Positions 59,692 through 64,000 of a stretch of 64,000 nt of DNA are shown here, piece after piece. This DNA comes from a bacterium (lineage in GTDB: Bacteria > Cyanobacteriota > Vampirovibrionia > Obscuribacterales > Obscuribacteraceae). Location: the NCBI GenBank assembly GCA_016124935.1, contig WGMS01000020.1:62001-126000 (forward strand). Direction: 5' to 3'. The position numbers and the translations under genes are program-made. Under the pieces are notes generated by a model. It worked only from the letters and a program-made list of their open reading frames with translations. It searched no databases and was not told the DNA's origin. Position 1 is the first letter of the stretch; each line of letters opens with the position of its first letter.

Positions 59692-61266
59692 ATGAACAAC
59701 TCCTTGTCCCGTATGTTCAGAACCAAGCCGGCTCAGCAGCTCGTGGATGAGGCCTATGAAGGCGATCGCAAGATGAAGCGAAGCTTGCGAGCCATAGATC
59801 TGATCGCTTTTGGAGTGGGCGCCACCATCGGCTCAGGTATCTTCGCTCTGACCGGAACCGCCGCTGCCGGCCAGGCCGCCGTAGAACATCGGGACTGGTT
59901 GTCGACGCCTGTAATCAACTTCATTCTCGGCTCGCCCCTGGGAAGGGAAGCGGCTGGTCCGGCCCTTGTGATCTCGTTTTTGATCGCTGCCATCGCCTGC
60001 GCTTTCGCCGCCATGTGCTACGCCGAGCTGGCGGCGATGATACCGGTATCCGGCTCCGCCTATACTTTTGCCTATGCCGCCCTGGGAGAGCTTATCGCCT
60101 GGATAATCGGCTGGGATCTCATGCTCGAATATGCCATCGGTAATGTGGCGGTGGCGGTGAGCTGGTCTGATCATTTTTTGCATTTTATTCATGGTGCCTT
60201 CAATATGAAGATTCCGTTGTGGCTCTCCACGGATACGGGCACCGCCCTTACTCGGCTGGCTACTCTGCCTGCCGAGCATCCCCAATGGGGCTTTTATTCG
60301 AGTACCGAATTGCCTGTCCTCTTCGGTCACCAACTCGCCATGAATGTGCCGGCTTTCGTCATAGTGATGTTGATCACCTGGGTGCTGGTTATAGGTATTC
60401 AGGAATCGGCCATCGTCAATTCCATCGCCGTAATCATTAAAGTCCTGGTGGTGATTTTCTTCATTGTCTATGGAGCCGGTTTCGTCAAACCGGAGAACTG
60501 GGTGCCATTTGCTCCGGGTGGATTTGCGGGGATCATGGGTGGAGCCGCCATTGTCTTCTTCAGCTTCATCGGCTTTGATGCGGTCAGCTCGACGGCGGAA
60601 GAGACCAAAAATCCCCAGCGCGACATGCCTATAGGGATGATTGGATCGCTTATCATCTGCTCTCTTCTTTATACCGGGGTCTCGCTTGTGTTGACCGGTA
60701 TAATCCCCTATCAGAGGCTGGCCGACGATGCGGCCCCGGTGGCTACCGCACTGGCTGTGGCCGGATCTCCCTGGGCCCATGTTCTGGTCAGCGCCGGCGC
60801 TCTTGCCGGGATGACTTCGGTGCTGCTCGTCTTTCAACTGGGCCAGCCGCGGATCTTCATGGCCATGGCCAGGGACGGTCTGTTGCCTAGAATTTTCGCC
60901 CGGCTTCATCCTAAATATAAAACCCCGCTTTTGCCCACCCTGGGCACAGGTATACTGGTAGCTCTGGCTTCGATGTTCATTGACATCAGTCAGGCGGCGG
61001 AGCTTACAAACATCGGAACCCTCACCGCTTTTATAATAGTCTGCGGAGGGGTGATTCTTCTGCGCAAGACGGATGCGGCAAGAGAAAGACCATTTTCCTG
61101 TCCCTTTGTACCGTTTACGCCGATAATGGGAATTCTGTTCTGTCTCTTCTTGATGATCAGCCTGCCCTTCGTCACCTGGATTCGATTTTTCTTCTGGATG
61201 GGCCTGGGTACTCTGGTTTACTTCTTGTATGGCTATCGGCGCTCTGGTATGGCGGCCGAGTCTTAG
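59692..61266 (+). CDS. APC-family amino acid permease
   Basis: A 524-residue membrane protein with about 12-14 helices. Family motifs are DLIAFGVGATIGSGIFALTGTAA (the unwound first helix that contacts the substrate), IPVSGSAYTFAYAALGELIAWIIGWDL, FFSFIGFDAVSSTAEETKNPQRDMP and PRIFMAMARDGLLP. It resembles cationic or broad-specificity amino acid antiporters of the YfnA/CAT branch. The start ATG follows GAGAGATAAGAG. Substrate specificity is not readable. It begins 24 bp after the giant S55 gene on the same strand and may be cotranscribed. Confidence 0.92.
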   Translation: MNNSLSRMFRTKPAQQLVDEAYEGDRKMKRSLRAIDLIAFGVGATIGSGIFALTGTAAAGQAAVEHRDWLSTPVINFILGSPLGREAAGPALVISFLIAAIACAFAAMCYAELAAMIPVSGSAYTFAYAALGELIAWIIGWDLMLEYAIGNVAVAVSWSDHFLHFIHGAFNMKIPLWLSTDTGTALTRLATLPAEHPQWGFYSSTELPVLFGHQLAMNVPAFVIVMLITWVLVIGIQESAIVNSIAVIIKVLVVIFFIVYGAGFVKPENWVPFAPGGFAGIMGGAAIVFFSFIGFDAVSSTAEETKNPQRDMPIGMIGSLIICSLLYTGVSLVLTGIIPYQRLADDAAPVATALAVAGSPWAHVLVSAGALAGMTSVLLVFQLGQPRIFMAMARDGLLPRIFARLHPKYKTPLLPTLGTGILVALASMFIDISQAAELTNIGTLTAFIIVCGGVILLRKTDAARERPFSCPFVPFTPIMGILFCLFLMISLPFVTWIRFFFWMGLGTLVYFLYGYRRSGMAAES

Positions 61267-61293
61267 ACACCTGGATATCGTCGGTAGTGCCTT

Positions 61294-61887
61294 TTATTTT
61301 TTTCTTGGTTTGGCCTTCTTTTTGGCTTCCAGAGTCTTTATCCGAGATTGGACCCTTTCTACAACTCTTCTTGCTTCTTCTACTTTGCGCTCTTCTCTTT
61401 CGACATCCCGCTTGAGGCGCTCCGCTTCTCTGTGAGTCGCTTCTAGTTCTCTTTTGGAGACCACTCCTTCTTGAAATAGCTCATCGAAATTGGTGCAATC
61501 TTTCTCTTTTCTGGAAAGAAGCAGTTTGCTGTCGGCAAGGTCAAGCTCTAGAGAATCAAGTTCTTTTTTGAGACCTTCATATTTCAGTTTCAGGTCATCC
61601 AGGGACATGTAGTCTAAGAAAGCGCCCGTGCCCATCGAGAAAGCTCCGGGTACCATCATTTCGCCGCCCATATCAGGCATGGTCGGCGGCGGTGGCGGCA
61701 CCAGGGTGGCTCTGGAATGGCTCTTTGCGCCGGTCTTTTTTGTGACGGTTTGTTTCTTCTCGGTGGGCTTGGATGCTTCGGCATGGGCCTGTCTTATGGC
61801 AGTCGAGCCGAACTGGGCACAGAGGACAAAAATCCCCAGGGCTGCGAGATTGGCCTGATTCCTTGAAACCTTGCTGCTTACCTTCAT
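61294..61887 (-). CDS. Exported coiled-coil protein of unknown function
   Basis: A 197-residue protein with a signal peptide (about residues 12-36, QAHAEA). A Pro-rich stretch (LVPPPPPTMPDMGG) follows, then a coiled coil to the end (DDLKLKYEGLKKELDSLELDLADSKLLL and EREERKVEEARRVVERVQSRI). The tail is Lys-rich. Helical hairpins of this type occur in adaptor and envelope-spanning proteins. It lies between the convergent permease and the divergent ymdB-like gene. Function is unknown. Confidence 0.65.
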   Translation of the reverse strand: MKVSSKVSRNQANLAALGIFVLCAQFGSTAIRQAHAEASKPTEKKQTVTKKTGAKSHSRATLVPPPPPTMPDMGGEMMVPGAFSMGTGAFLDYMSLDDLKLKYEGLKKELDSLELDLADSKLLLSRKEKDCTNFDELFQEGVVSKRELEATHREAERLKRDVEREERKVEEARRVVERVQSRIKTLEAKKKAKPRKK

Positions 61888-61926
61888 TTAAAAGTATCTA
61901 CCGATCTTTTAGAGTATGCTCTACTT

Positions 61927-62733
61927 ATGCAGTCTAGCAATTTATTCGATGTTTTGTTTCTCGGGGACGTGGTCGGGCGACCCGGGCGTCTGCATGTCAG
62001 AGCTTATTTGCAGTCGCTCGCTGCCTCGGGCGATAAGCCTGATTTGATTATAGTCAATGCCGAGAATGCCGCCCACGGCTTCGGCCTTACCCGCAAAATT
62101 GTAAACGAGTTTGTAGAGTGTGGTGTACATGTTCTCTCCGGCGGCAATCACACTTTCGACAAGAAAGAGGTCTTTGAATTTATTGATGATTCTCCTTTCA
62201 TACTGAGACCGGCCAATTATCCTCCAGGTACTCCGGGACGGGGCACCTTCGTTTTCGAGGATGGTGACTTTCGATTTGGTATCATTAATTTGATGGGGCG
62301 CGTTTTCATGGAGCCGCTCCGTTCGCCGTTCTTAATAGCCGATGAGCTTATCGCTTCAATGAACTCGGAAGGGGTGAAGGCGATAATGGTGGACTTCCAT
62401 GCCGAGGCGACAGCGGAGAAAGTGGCTCTCGGGCTCTATCTAGACGGCAGAGCGACGGCTATGGTGGGCACCCATACGCATGTCCAGACCGCCGATGAGC
62501 GCATCCTTCCTGGCGGTCTCGCTTATATCACCGATGCCGGTCTTTGCGGTCCGAGCAACGGCGTTATCGGCATGGATAAAGAGCAGGTCTTTCGTAGATT
62601 GGTTCAGCAACTGCCCTGTCGACTCGAGATCGCATCCGGGCCTACCGTGTTGAGCGGTGTCAGATTCAAGGTGGACAGGGATTCTGGCAAGGCTGTGTCT
62701 ATCGAGAGAATATTGCAGTATTCTGAGCAGTGA
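61927..62733 (+). CDS. ymdB: YmdB-family metallophosphoesterase (TIGR00282)
   Basis: A 268-residue dinuclear metallophosphoesterase: LFLGDVVGRPGR, IVNAENAAHGFG, VLSGGNHTFDKKEV, LRPANYPPGTPGRG, IMVDFHAEATAEKVALG, VGTHTHVQTADERILPGG and ITDAGLCGP. Bacillus YmdB is a cAMP phosphodiesterase that affects gene expression and biofilm formation. The present protein probably hydrolyses a nucleotide phosphodiester; the exact substrate is not known. Its last 4 bp overlap the GTG of the PHP gene. Confidence 0.94.
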   Translation: MQSSNLFDVLFLGDVVGRPGRLHVRAYLQSLAASGDKPDLIIVNAENAAHGFGLTRKIVNEFVECGVHVLSGGNHTFDKKEVFEFIDDSPFILRPANYPPGTPGRGTFVFEDGDFRFGIINLMGRVFMEPLRSPFLIADELIASMNSEGVKAIMVDFHAEATAEKVALGLYLDGRATAMVGTHTHVQTADERILPGGLAYITDAGLCGPSNGVIGMDKEQVFRRLVQQLPCRLEIASGPTVLSGVRFKVDRDSGKAVSIERILQYSEQ

Positions 62734-63572
62734 AGAGGGTCGATCTACATCTTCACAGTCATTATTCCGATGGCACCTGGTCGCCGTCCAGTCTGGTTGA
62801 TCATGCTGTTCAATGCGGAATCGAGCTTATATCGCTGACCGATCACGATAGTCTTTCCGGTCTTGATGAAGCCCGCTCGAGTGCGCAAGATCGAATCGAG
62901 CTTGTCGACGGGCTCGAGTTATCGGTGCGATTCGCCGGCCAGGATCTGCATGTTCTAGCCTTCTTCCCCGCTACTATAAAAAGAACAGCAAGCGATGCTC
63001 TAGAGCCCCTTGATCGCGTTCTCAGGCATAATCGCGCTGTGCGCGTCGGCTTTGCCGAAGATCTGGTCAGAAAGCTCAATCAAGAGGGGCTGCCTCTTAG
63101 CATGGAGTCCATTTGGGAAAAGACCGGACCAGGCACAGTGGGTAAGTCCCATATCACCAAAGCGATAGTCGCATGTGGTATCGCAAACGATATCACTGTA
63201 GCCTACCGGCGATTCTTCGATTCGAATTCGGACTACTTTCAAGAGCGGCTATGGGTGGAGGCAGAAGAGGCTTTCTCGGCCCTGGAGAGAGCTGGCGCTC
63301 TTACCGTGCTTGCCCATCCGGGCTACAAAGGAGAGGCTACCGAGATTCTGGTCAGAAGCTTGAAGGACCTTGGTCTCGATGGAATCGAAGTCTTTCATCC
63401 TTACCACAAGCAAGAAGAGAAGACCGCTCTTGCCTTGCTGGCGGCCGAATTGAATATGGTCATTACCGGTGGTTCCGACTGTCATGGGCCATACGAGGGT
63501 GAGGAGCCTTATATGAATTCCCAAAACCTGGCATCAGATGAGGTCGCTACTTTTTTGGACCTTATCATTTGA
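62730..63572 (+). CDS. PHP-domain phosphoesterase
   Basis: A 280-residue PHP (polymerase and histidinol phosphatase) enzyme: RVDLHLHSHYSDG, GIELISLTDHDSLSGLDEA, LELSVRFAGQDLHVLAF, VLAHPGY and GGSDCHGP supply the metal-binding His and Asp residues. The branch resembles YciV/TrpH-type enzymes, which act as 3',5'-nucleoside bisphosphate phosphatases or 5'-3' exoribonucleases. It starts with GTG, overlapping the ymdB-like stop by 4 bp (GTGA), so the two phosphoesterases are coupled and may act together in RNA or nucleotide turnover. Confidence 0.92.
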   Translation: MKRVDLHLHSHYSDGTWSPSSLVDHAVQCGIELISLTDHDSLSGLDEARSSAQDRIELVDGLELSVRFAGQDLHVLAFFPATIKRTASDALEPLDRVLRHNRAVRVGFAEDLVRKLNQEGLPLSMESIWEKTGPGTVGKSHITKAIVACGIANDITVAYRRFFDSNSDYFQERLWVEAEEAFSALERAGALTVLAHPGYKGEATEILVRSLKDLGLDGIEVFHPYHKQEEKTALALLAAELNMVITGGSDCHGPYEGEEPYMNSQNLASDEVATFLDLII

Positions 63573-64000
63573 GATTCTTGCTTATCTGTTTTGTTACTTC
63601 ATTCTCCGAGACCTCACCAACCTTGCTCCAGGTCGTGGTGCCGTCCGAATCGATCACGGTCTGGCAGGGAATGTAACCTTTATAGTATTTTTTGATCAAG
63701 CTCTCCGCCTCTTTGTTGGCGGGTTTGTCCACATTGATAACGATGAACTTGACGTCCCTGTCTCGAAGTTTGTTGTAGGAGCCTACCAGGCGCTTTGCCT
63801 GACGAGCGGTGTTCAAATCGCCCGAGGCCCCGAAAAATATAAAATTAGTCTTGCCCGGCTCGATATGGACATCTTCGAGCTTATCGGCAATTATGGGAAA
63901 GCCGTTATCCTTGTCTTCGACGAAGGATACTCCCTTTCGCATACTGATATTCTCGGCTGCCTTTGCCTGTAGTGTCACCAGGGACAGGATGGAAAGCATA
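63565..64000 (-). CDS. Thioredoxin-fold exported protein without CXXC (partial, N-terminus beyond window)
   Basis: At least 145 codons; the visible start falls inside a signal-peptide-like stretch that lacks basic residues, so the true start probably lies past 64000. After AKAAEN the mature part is a thioredoxin-like fold: TNFIFFGASGDLNTARQAKRLV, VKFIVINVDKPANKEA, IPCQTVIDSDGTTTWSKVGEVSE. The active-site position that is CxxC in TlpA/ResA proteins reads Gly-Ala-Ser-Gly, so it is not a dithiol oxidoreductase. The stop overlaps the PHP gene on the other strand by a few bases. Confidence 0.75.
   Translation of the reverse strand, partial: MLSILSLVTLQAKAAENISMRKGVSFVEDKDNGFPIIADKLEDVHIEPGKTNFIFFGASGDLNTARQAKRLVGSYNKLRDRDVKFIVINVDKPANKEAESLIKKYYKGYIPCQTVIDSDGTTTWSKVGEVSENEVTKQISKNLK

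Noticed and set aside
63538-63972. 144-codon plus-strand frame at the right edge
   Set aside because: The opposite strand encodes a thioredoxin-fold protein with export segment; the plus frame shows no recognisable features.

Overview
The window reads as a stretch of ordinary chromosome from a free-living diderm (Gram-negative-type) bacterium with roughly balanced GC content. The envelope genes point to two membranes: an apolipoprotein N-acyltransferase-like protein, a TonB/ExbB/ExbD energy-transduction operon, lipoproteins with lipoboxes and many Sec-exported proteins. Cytochrome c maturation is of the ResB/CcsA type (System II), and a YlqD-family gene lies beside a primary sigma factor. This mixture fits a non-photosynthetic relative of the Cyanobacteria (Vampirovibrionia/Melainabacteria, perhaps Obscuribacterales). 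That placement is inferred from gene content only; there is no rRNA here to test it. No phage, integron, CRISPR array or complete insertion sequence was seen. Genes are densely packed, with several short or overlapping convergent pairs.

Layout. 1-10 kb: partial enoyl-CoA hydratase, DUF192 protein, an Lnt-like protein, ruvC, a hybrid zinc-ribbon/DprA-type winged-helix protein, a BtuF-like binding protein, an exported methyltransferase, an FMN-dependent hydroxyacid oxidase, an orphan D12-class adenine methylase, an M24 peptidase and an AbiTii-like protein. 10-16 kb: a same-strand run of polyprenyl diphosphate synthase, siroheme/heme-branch dehydrogenase, ResB, CcsA and the primary sigma factor. 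16-25 kb: YlqD, a secreted protein, a triplicated 66-bp hairpin repeat, pyrroline-5-carboxylate dehydrogenase, thyA-folA, a c-type cytochrome, aat, a cyclophilin, an adenosine-deaminase-like enzyme and a histone H1-like Lys/Ala/Pro protein.

26-28.4 kb holds the most interesting locus. A small Sec-exported precursor with five exact Gly-Lys-Glu-Gly-Ser-Cys-Lys repeats is followed by a DUF692/MNIO iron oxygenase and a DUF2063 (HvfC/BufC-type) partner. This is the architecture of metal-binding, cysteine-modified RiPPs (bufferin/HvfA-like), with a core repeat unlike the usual EGKCG-type motif. It may be a new branch of that family.

28-44 kb: TlyA-type methyltransferase, tRNA-Ser(UGA), a SpoIID-domain protein, two TPR lipoproteins, a large degenerate-protease/zinc-ribbon membrane protein, nicotinate phosphoribosyltransferase, miaA, a Yip1 protein, sppA and three unusual envelope proteins. 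44-52 kb: a TonB-like protein with a polytopic N-terminus, ExbB, ExbD and aroE in one operon, then SCP2, DciA, ftsE-ftsX and cyclophilins. 52-64 kb: three exported unknowns, a 1511-residue exported S55-protease/propeller protein, an amino acid permease, a YmdB phosphodiesterase overlapping a PHP phosphoesterase, and a partial thioredoxin-fold protein at the edge.
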